Origin: Phascolomyces articulosus
Taxonomy: Eukaryota > Mucoromycota > Mucoromycetes > Mucorales > Lichtheimiaceae
NCBI GenBank assembly: GCA_025677815.1
Contig: JAIXMP010000055.1
Location: forward strand, 108,078-172,077
Length of the DNA stretch: 64,000 nucleotides
Reading direction: 5' to 3'
Both the position numbers and the translations under genes were made by a program. Below, one piece after another: positions 23,286-34,523 of the stretch. Each line of letters begins with the position of its first letter. Positions within the stretch are counted from its first letter, which is position 1. The notes below the pieces were generated by a model. That model was not told where the DNA came from. It searched no databases and was given only the letters and a program-made list of their open reading frames with translations.

Positions 23286-26200
23286 ATATTTTTAAATATT
23301 GACAAAAAGGACCAATATACCAGATAGTAATGTTTATATTATATAGAATAAAAAAACTCTTTATCTACTAACTATTGCTATTCGTAAAAGCTATACTGCT
23401 GGATAAGCATCATTACTTTACACTCTAATAACTGAATACTTTGCAACGATATGTAGTATACACCAGATACTTTATTATCTCGCTGACCATACGTGGAAAA
23501 TAGGCTACATTGCTAAATATACCCAGAGGCAAAAATTGGAGCTCCTTGACTTAGTATCTGCGCATCAGCACTAGCTATTTCGTAAAGAATTGATATACAC
23601 ATGAATATCATAAAGACGAGTAGTTAAGAATGAAGACGGTCAATGGCAACAATAGTGTCATATTTGGCTTTTTTTTTTTTGGAATGCACAAACTTAACTT
23701 GAATGCAGTCATTTAGTTGGTGGTATAGTATTCAAATAGTTGTTGATCAATAAGTAGTGTCTTTTCATGACCGTGTACCTATGCATATATGCCTGTTCCG
23801 TATCTCGTCGGCAAAAGCTTAAAAAAAATAGCATAGGCGTTGGTTCTTATTTTTATAATGGATTGGCTGCATCTCTTTATACAATGGCTTTTTCCTTTGG
23901 CTCACATGTACCCGGTACTTTTGACAATGCCTCACAATCGTACTTTGTATTTCTTTATTCTCGATTGTATATTATTTCATTGAGTCAGAAACAATAAATG
24001 TCCATTACAGCTATTGAGGTCGTAAAATAAAGTTCAGTCATTCCAGAAGCAATACCATAGCGATCTGCTTCATAAATCATGTAGAACATGATGGATTAAC
24101 TTTTACAAAATAAAATTCATGGGAACACCGCATTTGTTATTTCATTGCCATGGTCTGTGCATTCGAAAGCCCTTCCAAAAATAAGAAACGAATCACAACA
24201 ACAACAAAATAGATTACAATCTTTTTTTTAAAAAAAACGGAAACTTTAAAGTTTATAATATTTAAAAAAAATAAGTATTTATTTATCAAACTATTTCTAT
24301 TCTATTCTATTCTATTTATTACAACAACGAGGGTGTTTTATGCCAGCAAGTGGGGTACGCTTCCCCCATATTTACCGGACGCATGCACGGTGGCCGCCGG
24401 TTTTAATATGTGGGGAAGCGAACCTAAGAGAAAAAAGAGAGAGCGAAAAAAAATGGGTCTTTTTATATTTAATTAAAGCTCCGATATGTGTATTTGTGCG
24501 TGTTAATTATATGATTAAGATTAATAAAAAAAAGTTAATGGAGTGTGAATGTCAAAAAAAAAAGTAGACAATTTCGTTGTCACGGAAATAAAGTTACAAG
24601 TGGTTCCTGGCGTGGTGTACCTTGTTCACTGACCTATTTTTGTTTCAGTTGGTCACAAACAAGGATCTGCATATATTTCTCCGTAGCACCGATTTATCAT
24701 AAGGTTTGCAAAAAAAACAAGCAAATGGATGGAACTTGGTGAAAATTATTAGTAACACTTTTTATTCTTCGTATTACTAAATTGCTTAAACAATATATCT
24801 TTCATTAGAAAAAATAAATTCACATATTTAAAAATGCAATATCCTACAATCTGAATTTATCTTGAAAATATGATTTTTTTTTTGAATATATACTGAATTT
24901 ATTTTTCTAAGGTGCGACGTTTCCATCCGATGAAATATGGAAACAACAAAAGTTAATACGTAAAAAGGAACTACTAAATAGTTATCGATATGCATAAAGC
25001 AATGTTCCATACATAATACCTTTGAAAAATATTTTTATTTATTGACACTTAGTCTATTGATTCAAATCTACCACTAGGATTTGAACAGTTCTTCCAAATG
25101 TTGAATTATTTTGAGGATAATCACAAGCAGTTATGCCTACTACTGAATCGATTCAAGTGCGAGAACAACATTCTCAATATGTTCTCATATAGAAGATATA
25201 CTGTATACATATAGCAGACCATGATATTGAAAAATCAATTAGAATCTATCAAAGTGATAATGGTAATGATTCAAAATAGTAGGACATCATGAGTTTCAAA
25301 CTCATGTATATAAAAACAAAGGAAGATATTGCTTCCTGATTTCAAAAAAAATAAATAAATCGAAAGCTGAACTGTCGAAACGAAAGAGAGGAGTTATTAC
25401 CAATTGCTGTCATACCTATCGATAATAATATAGAATCTTGTACTGTACTCAATGTAATTTCACTTTATAAACCAAATGGATTCGGTATTGTGAAACCCCT
25501 TCATAGAAGGTATTCTCAGGAATGACCATAACTATGGATCTGTGGAGAAACATATTGTCATTACTTGCAAAGATTGAACACATTAAAAAAATTGTTTATT
25601 TGATTGACTGAAAAAAATAAGTACAAGTAATCTAGTTGATATCATTTGATAAAAAAAACATTATGGATCTTATGTTACTGCATAGGCTAATATCCTCACA
25701 CTATAATCATCATATATAATACTATACGATTGAGGACGGTGCAAGACCGATTAAATGGAGATATAATATATATCATCAATAGTAGTTTTTTATAGAAAGT
25801 ATACATTCCTTAGTAATTTACGTTGAAATAGGAAAAACATTATTTAATTTTGTATCAAGTACTGTTTTTTCTAATTTAAGATGGAAACAAACAAATATTT
25901 TGAAATGTTAACTATTTTATTGTTACAATTGGAAGTTTTTTTCTTCATTTAAATCAGGGGGTATCTTCTTTCCATCGTCTAGCGACTTCTCTCTTGACCT
26001 CTCTTGTAATAATTTAAGGACCATGCTGTGTATTATAACATTGTAGGAATTGACGTATGGGTAAGAAACTGGTGTATGATTCTAGTTGTGAATCAAGGGA
26101 ATAATGCACCAGCATTTGTATTTGTTACCGCATATGTATTTGCTGCTGTGTGCTGTGTATATTGCAACAAGGATCCATGCGTTTCGGCTTGCTTAAATCA

Positions 26201-26486
26201 AATATGAAATATACTTTTCGGCAGTTTTAATTATCTACAATAAAACCAGCTTATAGTTTGCTCTTTACACCAAAAACTAATGTGAATCTCGACACGAGTG
26301 TTAAAAAAAGAGAGAATGCTCGAATTTTTAGATGAAATTAAATGGGTTTATTAATATTTCAAATTATTATTATTATTATATATACACTACAAGTTGGTTA
26401 TACTAAATGGAAACAAAAATTTAATCTATACTAAATATATTTACATTTTATATACATGATTATTGTTGTTATTTTTTGAATTTTTC
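23286..26486. other. 3.2-kb intergenic region inside the inverted-repeat pair
   Basis: AT-rich sequence with no supported gene. The first ~80 bp keep weak similarity to the flank of the right arm. A GC-rich hairpin stands out at 24358-24420. Around 25130-25800 there are short coding-like fragments full of stops, perhaps a relic, but I cannot assign a family. Confidence 0.45.
24358..24420. repeat. isolated GC-rich hairpin
   Basis: CGCTTCCCCCATATTTACCGG pairs with CCGGTTTTAATATGTGGGGAAGCG with small bulges, around a loop of about 18 nt containing GCATGC. It is preceded by a (TCTAT)n run at about 24296-24318. The GC content contrasts strongly with the surrounding AT-rich DNA. Confidence 0.65.
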
Positions 26487-28887
26487 TTATGCCTCACGTA
26501 ACATGCCTAACCAAGCCATATTACTATATTTTGAAAGAATATCAGGTTGAATTTTACGTTCGACTTGATCCATCATTTCTTGTGACATGTCACTTGTGTA
26601 AACGACTGGTTTTGCATCTCTCGTACGATACAAAATGACAGACAATGGGCTCATCTCTTTCTCATCATTTTCCTGTCGATGCTGTCGTTGTCGTTCAGTA
26701 AACAAAGCAGCTACTGTATCTTTGCTTACATCCATACAACCATGTCCACGAAGTGTCAAAGATCGAAGACTTTTTAAACCGGCTAATGCTACTACTTTAT
26801 CATGCATAGGAACGGATGTGGATGTAAGTGTCAGTTGAAGCAAAGTATCGGCATGTTGTTGCGCAAATCGTTGAATTCCTTCGACAGTAATACTTGTCGT
26901 AATGCATCCTCCCAATTCCAACGTTTCAATCGTTCGTTTTTTCGCATTGTTGCAGTCGAATGTATCTTGATGGTGACCGTGGATGGCCAAAAGATGAGCA
27001 TCTGTAAAATGATCAGCGGCAGTAAGATTGACATTATGCAGTGTACGAGCTGATGTAAAGAATCCTTTTAATTTATCTACTGTTATTGCTTCCATATTCA
27101 AAGAGAGATTGAGACGTTGCAAATGTTCCAATGTCATGAGAGAGTCGAGTGTTTCGTCAGTTGCCGAATCAAGTGTGATCCAGCGAATCGATGGACATGC
27201 ATGAATTATTTTCCCTACATTTTTGTAAGGAGCATCCAATAGTTCAAGGCGTTCTAGTTGAGGTGCACCCCATGTGGCAAGTCTATTTAATGTTTGTGTG
27301 GCTGGTCGCATCAACATGGAAAGACGGAACATTTCCAAAGTTTGAGAACTTGTTTCGACCAAGCGTGCAAGTTGATGATCTACTTGATGTGTAATGTTGG
27401 GGAAATAGGCAAGCTGTTTAAGTCGTAAACGATTGGGTTCATGAGGATGAGGACGATGACGATGATGTAATAAGGGAGAAGAAGAAAAGTTGGCAGTGCT
27501 AGTTGTTGTATTGTTGCAAATACTTGTATGTTGATCCTCTTCCATTAATCCATTGCCATAGTGAAATACAAGTAATTGAGGACAGGATCGTTCAACCAAT
27601 TCAAGCAAATCAGTATCTTCTCCTTCATGCTTATCAGCATCAATGGCAAGATGTTTGAGGTTGGAGCAATGGGGTAATAATTGTGGCAAATAAGTTAATG
27701 TGAGATGACAGGCGATGTTGAGGGTTGTAAGAGCAAGTGGCGATGATGATTCAGGAAGTTTAAAAGTTGGAAAAGGTCGATCGTAAAAGTTATAATACCA
27801 ACGTCGATCTTCGATATGTTGAATATAAGTCAAATTAGTAAGATGCTGACTGCAGAATTCAAAGATATCATGAATTAGACCTTCTGTTTCGCTGGTATCT
27901 TCAGCACCGGCTTGTGTATCTGCCAATTTAATAGATTTAATATTATTGTTGATATGAAGCAAACGACGCCATGAGGATCGATTGATACGAGAATTCGAGA
28001 TGGCTAATATATAAATATATATTAATTAGATCATCCGATTTAGAAAAAAAAAGATAAGGTTTTTCATAAAAAGATAGAAAGGAAACCTTACTAATAGATT
28101 CAAGGTGACACCAATTGAATTCAACAAGTCGATTTAGCACATCTTGATTTCGACGTGAACCAGTCAAAGTCAAGCGACGTACATGTTGACTGGCAATAAC
28201 CCCAATTTTGTCCAACAAGGAAGGAGGATCGTCCAAATGAATGTCTTGCCACATGACTGGACTGTCAAGTAAATAGTCATGCCAATCCTTGCAGCATGCG
28301 GCGCAATTTAACCGATCGGCAATCGAAAGTTTTGCCATAATTTCACAGATGATATCGTAGGGAAGGATATGCAACATCCGAGTATTCCGTTGACGGATTT
28401 CTTGGGTAACTTGGTTTTTACATTGCACCAAGTGTTGGTATTTCGGATCGTTGATAGGGACATGGTCCATACCATATTGATATAATGTGACGGCATCAGC
28501 CCAAAGTTGTTGTACCACGAAAAGTATATTGCCACCCACAAGATAAGCATCGGCTAATGTAGGATCGGCCAAGATGGCACGTTGTGCATCTTTTAACGCT
28601 TGTTGATAATCACCGAGTTGATAGTTGGTAATACATCGAAAGAAAAACATTTTCCCAATAATTTTTCCTTGGATTTGGTCAATGACACGATCATAAATGG
28701 CAATGGCATTATGATAGTTTGCATGAGAAAAGGCGAGTTGACCACGATTACACAAGTCTTGTAAGTAGTTGAATTCAAGGTGTTCGGTTTGAATAATATT
28801 ATTAATAGGACTATGATGATGGTTATTATTATTACTATTATTATTATTGTAGTTGTTATTGTTGCTGTAGTTAAGAATTGTTTCCAT
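26487..28887 (-). CDS. TPR / F-box / leucine-rich-repeat protein, Dia2/Pof3-like
   Basis: Probable SCF substrate receptor of the Dia2 (budding yeast) / Pof3 (fission yeast) architecture, known in those species for replisome and genome-stability roles. Exons complement(26487..28003, 28092..28887) give 770 residues, joined in phase 1 by a GTAAGG...ATTAG intron. After an Asn/His-rich N-terminus, TPR-like helices occupy about residues 45-155 (RGQLAFSHANYHNAIAIYD, ALKDAQRAILADP, ADAYLVGGN). An F-box follows (LPYDIICEIMAKLSIADRL ... CKDWHDYL) at about 175-220, then LRR-like sequence to the end. The order TPR, F-box, LRR supports the Dia2/Pof3 call; sequence alone does not prove orthology. It lies inside the island flanked by the inverted repeats. 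Confidence 0.8.
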
Positions 28888-30569
28888 ATCACTGTGTTAT
28901 TAACACAAATATACAAATAAAATAGAAAAGATGGATTATTTAAAAAGCGGAAGGAAAAAGAGAAAAAGGTTTAAAGAGGTAGAACAAAAAAGAAACCGTT
29001 TATTATTCATTGATTCTACTTATAATTTTTTTTATATGCGACTATCGTTATAACAATAATTTGACACTAAAAAAGACATCATTTGAAAGGAAAAAGAGAT
29101 TTCTCACCCTTTTTCATTGTCTCGATTCTAATAGGTTCCCGCTCTGAAGCACCAAATAATATGACTGGTACACACACGCATATCTCCTTCTCTGTCTCCC
29201 ATTTTTGCTTTTCCCTAATACAATTATTACCCATTTTATAAAAAACAAAAGAGATAAGAGTGCCACAATAACACATAACACATAATTCCATCCATCTTAT
29301 TTCAAACTATATTTGGGATTGGAAGGTTATGATCTGATTTGAAATGATGTGGGTCGGATATATAATAACTTAAGACTTAGTTTATAAACCTATCATGATT
29401 TAATCTGTAGAAAAAAATTTTTTTATAGTGCTTGTACATATAGGTATAATAGTATTGACAAAATATGTTTAGTTTATAACAAAGTTGTTGGTTAAGAGCA
29501 AAAGTAAAAAAGTAAAAAGAAAAAAGAAACGCCTTAATAATAATGTGTGTGTGGTGTAGTTAATTTTAATAATATTAATAAATACTTGTATATACACTCG
29601 CCAAATAACACACACAGAGAGAGAACCACGCGTTATGTTTTTAAAAAAAAACCATGCACAAGGGAAATTTCGCGGGTAACAACTTGGCTCGGGTCAGTTA
29701 TTACTCTCAGTCAGTCCTTTCCCTCATATATTTGGGGTAAACTAACCTCCGTCACCAATAATAAGGAGTCGTCATGTATACGATATTATTGAGTTGATGA
29801 ATATTTAATAATAGATCTCTGCTATTAGTAGATCGATTGGACAATTTGTTCAAAGTAATAAATATATCGATGTTATCTTAATGAAATAATGAAATAATGA
29901 AATAATGAAATGGATTCATATATGTAAATTAAGTCTAAAATTGAATAAGGCAAAAAAAATAAATAAGGGCCACCACTGTAGCCAGTTTATTATTATAATA
30001 AATATGTTCCGCAAATTATTATCTGCAGACTCTCTCTCTTGGCTGCAAGGCATCCTAATAAGGAAAAGGAGAGCATTTAGGGTGTGACTTTTGCTGATTG
30101 GATACATCATTTTGAAAGTCAGTTCAAAGGGGACCGCGTGTTCAGCCAGCAAAAAAAACCGCTTGCGCGGCCGCCCTCACTGCCTCTGCCTGCTTCTAAC
30201 ACTCACACACCTTTTTTTTCTTACACACCACTACCACACTACCACTACACACACAGCGAAAAACCTTTCTGCTGAGGATAATAATATAAGGTGAGTTATA
30301 TATAAGATATCATATTTTGATTTTTTTTTGTTGGCCCATACAAAAAAACCAAAAAATTCTTTTCCTTCTGGTCACCTTAAACACCTATATACCCTTTACT
30401 TTTGCTTCAACAAAAAAAAACCTTTTCTTTACTCCCAACCGCGTTTTCCCCAAACTACCCTTTTTTTTTACTCTTGCTTTTTTTGAATCAAAGACACCTC
30501 TATGAATACCCTCTTCAATCTATTCTCTGAAATGGTGAATGATCCTCATGAATCATAATATTTCTTAGA
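28888..30569. promoter_or_regulatory. divergent promoter region, F-box gene / HMG-box gene, with 5'UTR intron
   Basis: These 1.7 kb separate divergent start codons. A four-copy ATGAAATA microsatellite lies at about 29879-29911. A probable 5'UTR intron of the HMG gene runs 30291-30568 (ATAAG|GTGAGT ... TTTCTTAG), ending one base before the start codon. A CACA-rich leader precedes it. No gene is seen in the rest. Confidence 0.5.
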
Positions 30570-31180
30570 ATGCCTAAAGAATCAAAGACAAGCAAGCGCG
30601 CCGGTAAGGAAGAAGGCAAGCAACGCCGTGCCAAGAAGGATAAGAGCGGTCCCAAGCGTGGTTTGTCTGCATATATGTTTTTCTCTCAAGAAAACCGTGC
30701 TCAAGTCAAGGAAGAGAATCCTGATGCCAGCTTTGGTAAGTATCATTAGAGAGAACGCGTTTTTTTATTATTATCATTCATCGTTTTTTTTTCTTGTTAC
30801 TGATGGTTTTTTTCTTTGTTCTATCTATAAAATAGGTACCATTGGTAAGCTCTTGGGTGACAAGTGGAAGAATATGACTGACGATGATAAGGCTGTAAGT
30901 AATCTTCACTTTTTGTAACATGTTATAGGATCCTTTTTCTCCCTTTTTGTCTCTAAGATCTGTATGTGTACTTACCTATTTTTATTTGGTTGACTTCTAG
31001 CCCTACGTTGCCAAGGCTGTTGCCGACAAGGAACGTTATGAAAACGAAAAGAAGGCCCTTGTAAGTTTGAATCATTGAGTGTTTTTGTAGTGCTAAAGTA
31101 CTCGTTATTTTTTGTACTGATTTAAAGTACTAATAATCATCAATCATCTTTGTTATTTCAATTAGGAAAAGAACAATTAA
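30570..31180 (+). CDS. NHP6: NHP6-type HMG-box chromatin protein
   Basis: Small architectural DNA-bending protein of chromatin. Four exons, 30570..30735, 30836..30894, 31001..31060 and 31166..31180, give 99 residues. A basic N-terminal arm ([20 protein letters not shown]) leads to a single HMG box: [38 protein letters not shown] and [11 protein letters not shown]. Size and single-box layout fit Nhp6/HMGB of fungi. All introns have GTAAG donors. The last coding exon is only 15 nt (EKNN-stop). GC-rich synonymous choices suggest high expression. It converges on the MTHFR gene with 243 bp between stops. Confidence 0.95.
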
Positions 31181-31423
31181 ATTGAAAGGACCATAAAACC
31201 CTATTCATTTGCATAACATCTTCCCCATACTCTTTTTCAAATAGTAATAGTTGTTTTTCTCTCTTCATCTCTTCTTCTCTTGCAAAACACACCCACAAAC
31301 TCAAACACATAATTCAAAACGCATAACAACAACTCAAACTTCTCCCATTTTTCTTTTTACTTTCTGTATTCTCGAAATCATATTCTTTTTTTCTTTTCAA
31401 CACTCACTTTTTTACTTTTGTTT

Positions 31424-33743
31424 TTATGGGAGCATTGCTTCAAATAAACTGTTGGCTTCCTGGAAATCATTATGAACTACATTAATTAACCAGTATCGAT
31501 CTCCAATATCTCGAAGAAGTTGTGCTGTTTTACTATCGGGTGCATACTGTTGTTCCCATTCTGTCCATAATCCATAAGCTTCTTCCTAAAAAAAATTTTA
31601 TGCAAAAAAAATAAAGGAGATTAAGAACCAAACCGCGCCAGAAATATTATTTTTTTTAGGAGAATATTTTTTTTTTAATCTTACCTTCCAAGATTCAAAA
31701 CTGACTCGTTCAATAATTGTAGGTTGTACAATTTCTTTACCAGGAAAGACACCCCAAGTTACAGCATTTTGTGCTTCAGCATCATTGACATTGGTAACAA
31801 AATCACCTTTACGATTAGATGCATAAAATGTGACAAAAGGATCCGATTTCAATCGATTCAATAATCCATCCAATTGTATATCAGACACAAAACATTCCAA
31901 AAAGGCCTTTTGATATACATAACCATTGGCAGGACCCCAACCATAAATGGGATCACGACTAGGTGCACCATTGACGGCTGGTTGAGAACCAACAGTCCAA
32001 TATCCGTTTCGATTGATTTGAATTAATTGTTGCTGAATCGTATCCGTTTCTGTTTGTAAAGGTTCTTCACACCATGGTAATGTACTTAATTGACCAAGAA
32101 TGTACTTTTCAAAAAGATGTGTAATATCTTCGGGTGTAGCTGGATGGCCCCATTTAGCAGCTGCTTTAGATGTCTAAAAAAATAAATAATAGACTTCAAG
32201 CTTGAGTATTCAATTTCGTCCGTTTTTTTTAAAAAAAAGAGAAAGGATATGTTCATCATTTCATTTACCGGCAAAGGTTGGGTTGCAAGATAGGTATTTT
32301 CACCAAATGCAGGTGAACGGGCATCACCATAACGACCATTAGGAAATTCATCCCAATTTTCAACATGAGCTGCATCACGAACCATGGACCAAGGTGTAAG
32401 TCCCTTTTTCTATCATGTATTAAATCCGCAATTTTTTTTTAGGTGAGTGAATCATTTCATTGAGCCAAATCCATAAATTAAAAATTTATTTACCAAATCA
32501 TTGACAGGTGGCTGTTTTGGTGCAACATTTAACTTTTCCAAAATTAATTTTGCTGAACGTTCCAAGTTTAATGTTGAAATATGAATACCACTAATACCAC
32601 AATCACTCTTTTGAATTTCTTGAATCATCTCTACTGCTAAATTAACACCATAATCCTTGACTCTTTGATCATCTCCCTAATTGGTAAATATATATATATA
32701 TGTCATACGTTATTCATCTTCTTTCTATAAATGTATCCATCCATTTACCAAATAATAAAGTTACCTTGATTTCATCTAATGCGTCTAAAATAGGCTTTGG
32801 TACTTGAATACCACATAAATTAATAATGCGACGGAAACTTTGATATGTTGGAATTGGCATAATACTCGGTACAATAGGAACAGTAATACCAATGGCACGA
32901 CATGATTTCACCCATTCTTTAAAGGTATCCACATTGTAGAATAATTGGGTCATGATGAAATTGGCACCACAATCCACTTTAGCCTTCAGGTACTTTAAAT
33001 CTTGAGCTTTGTCGGATGTATCCATATGACCTTCTGGATAACCTGCTACACCAATACAAAAATAATCACCATATTGTTGTCGAATATAAGTCACTAAATC
33101 AGATGCATGAGTAAATCCTTGATCGCATGGTGTCCAATATTCTTGATCGCGTGGAGCATCTCCTCGAAGTGCAAGAATGTTTTGGATCCCAGCATCTTTT
33201 GCATCCTAATAACATATAATAAGGAAACGTTCAATGGATGTAATCAAAGATTGAAAAGGATTCGTTGTTGCGGATAACACCACACTATGTTTCCCCTCCT
33301 CCCCATCCAATGGTTCTTTCTATTTTGTACTAAAAAAAACACACACCTTGAGTGCTTGGTCTATTTTGTCTTTTCCCATGTTGGTACACGTTAAATGCAT
33401 GAGGGTTTCGAAACCATGAACACTTTGGGCAATCGAACAAACTTCGAGTGTACGTTCTTGTGTCGAACCACCAGCACCCCAAGTACATGCAATGAAATCG
33501 GGCTCGAATCGGGCCATGCGGCCCATACGGTCAAATAAATTAGCAAGACCCTAGTTGACGAAAAAAAAAAAAAAGTATTATTTAATCAGTAATCAATATT
33601 CACGTAAAAAAAATAAGCACTCAGGGTGGTGTGTTTTTTATTCAATATATCCATACAGCTTCCGTCTTTGGTGGAAAGAATTCAAAAGAATAACTCAATC
33701 GATTTTCTTCATTAGCTCGTTCCAGCTTTTGAGTGATTTTCAT
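31424..33743 (-). CDS. methylenetetrahydrofolate reductase
   Basis: Reduces 5,10-methylene-THF to 5-methyl-THF for methionine synthesis (FAD-dependent, cytosolic). Seven exons, complement(31424..31585, 31685..32173, 32269..32409, 32494..32676, 32765..33205, 33347..33550, 33657..33743), all phase 0, give 568 residues. The N-terminal catalytic barrel shows SYSFEFFPPKTE, TWGAGG, HLTCTNM, ALRGDAPRD, GVAGYPEGH, DCGANFIMTQLFYN and PSIMPI. The C-terminal regulatory domain shows KGLTPWSMVRDA, PWCEEPLQTET, WTVGSQPAVNG and the closing WLINVVHNDF block. Both domains are complete. I cannot tell whether it is closer to Met12 or Met13 of yeast. Confidence 0.95.
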
Positions 33744-33905
33744 ATTAAGTAGGTTTTAGAGTTTAAAAAACTATATCTCACAAAAAAAAAAGATCATCTC
33801 TTTCTCGATGGAGTTATTTATACATTATATATTTGTCGCGACTTTAAAAAAAATAATGTTGACAGGTTGTAAATTTGGTATCAATATCCCAAGTACATGG
33901 TTCAC

Positions 33906-34439
33906 TCATACTTTTTTATTGTTATTCTTATTATAATTTCTTTTTTCACTATCCGTTCCTGGTTTGCGAAATGATTTTTGTCTTTTACCCATTGCTTTAT
34001 ATCTATTCTCTTCTTGACGTTGTGCTATTTCATGCGTTGGTATGAATTTGGATTTAATGATACGTCGTACGGCTTCTTGGGAGATATGAAACTTTTCAGA
34101 AAGTGCTGGTATATCGTATTGTTCAGGTGCCTAAATATCGTAATAGAATTGGCATAGAAATAGATATAGAGAGAGAGAGAAAGAGGGAGAGAGAAATAAA
34201 ATAAGTTTTCCCTCATAAAGAAATGGTAATAAAAACAATTAGAATCAACATTGTTATACCATGGCATTAAGGTCACGCAGTTGATTCATAGCAATACGAG
34301 ATAATCGTTTTTTTGGTTGCCATTTATTTTGTTCACTGGACATGCATTGTATTCTATTCATGTAGATTCCATTTCTTGATTGTTGTTGTACATGTAATAT
34401 TCGAAAACAAGCGATCGATCGTTGTTGTATTGATTGCAT
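33906..34439 (-). CDS. Rrg9/neugrin-like mitochondrial protein
   Basis: Members of this family (yeast Rrg9, human neugrin) support mitochondrial genome or ribosome function. Exons complement(33906..34130, 34260..34439) give 134 residues. The N-terminus is rich in Arg, Gln and Ser without acidic residues, as for a mitochondrial presequence. The core KRLSRIAMNQLRDLNAM-(junction)-APEQYDIPALSEKFHISQEAVRRIIKSKF matches the family helix-turn-helix-like signature (LAEKF-ISPEAVRRILKSKW). A basic Lys/Asn tail ends the protein. The stop is only 162 bp from the MTHFR start on the same strand, so the MTHFR promoter is squeezed into that gap. Confidence 0.8.
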
Positions 34440-34523
34440 AATAAATAGTATTTATACAGATAAAAGAGAGGAAAGATTTTTTTTTGAAAGGGACACTTAA
34501 ACGCCGATAATGAGTTTATTTAA

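Noticed and set aside
25130..25800. Short coding-like pieces in several frames
   Set aside because: Stops are frequent in every frame, splice sites do not rescue a continuous product, and no family could be assigned.
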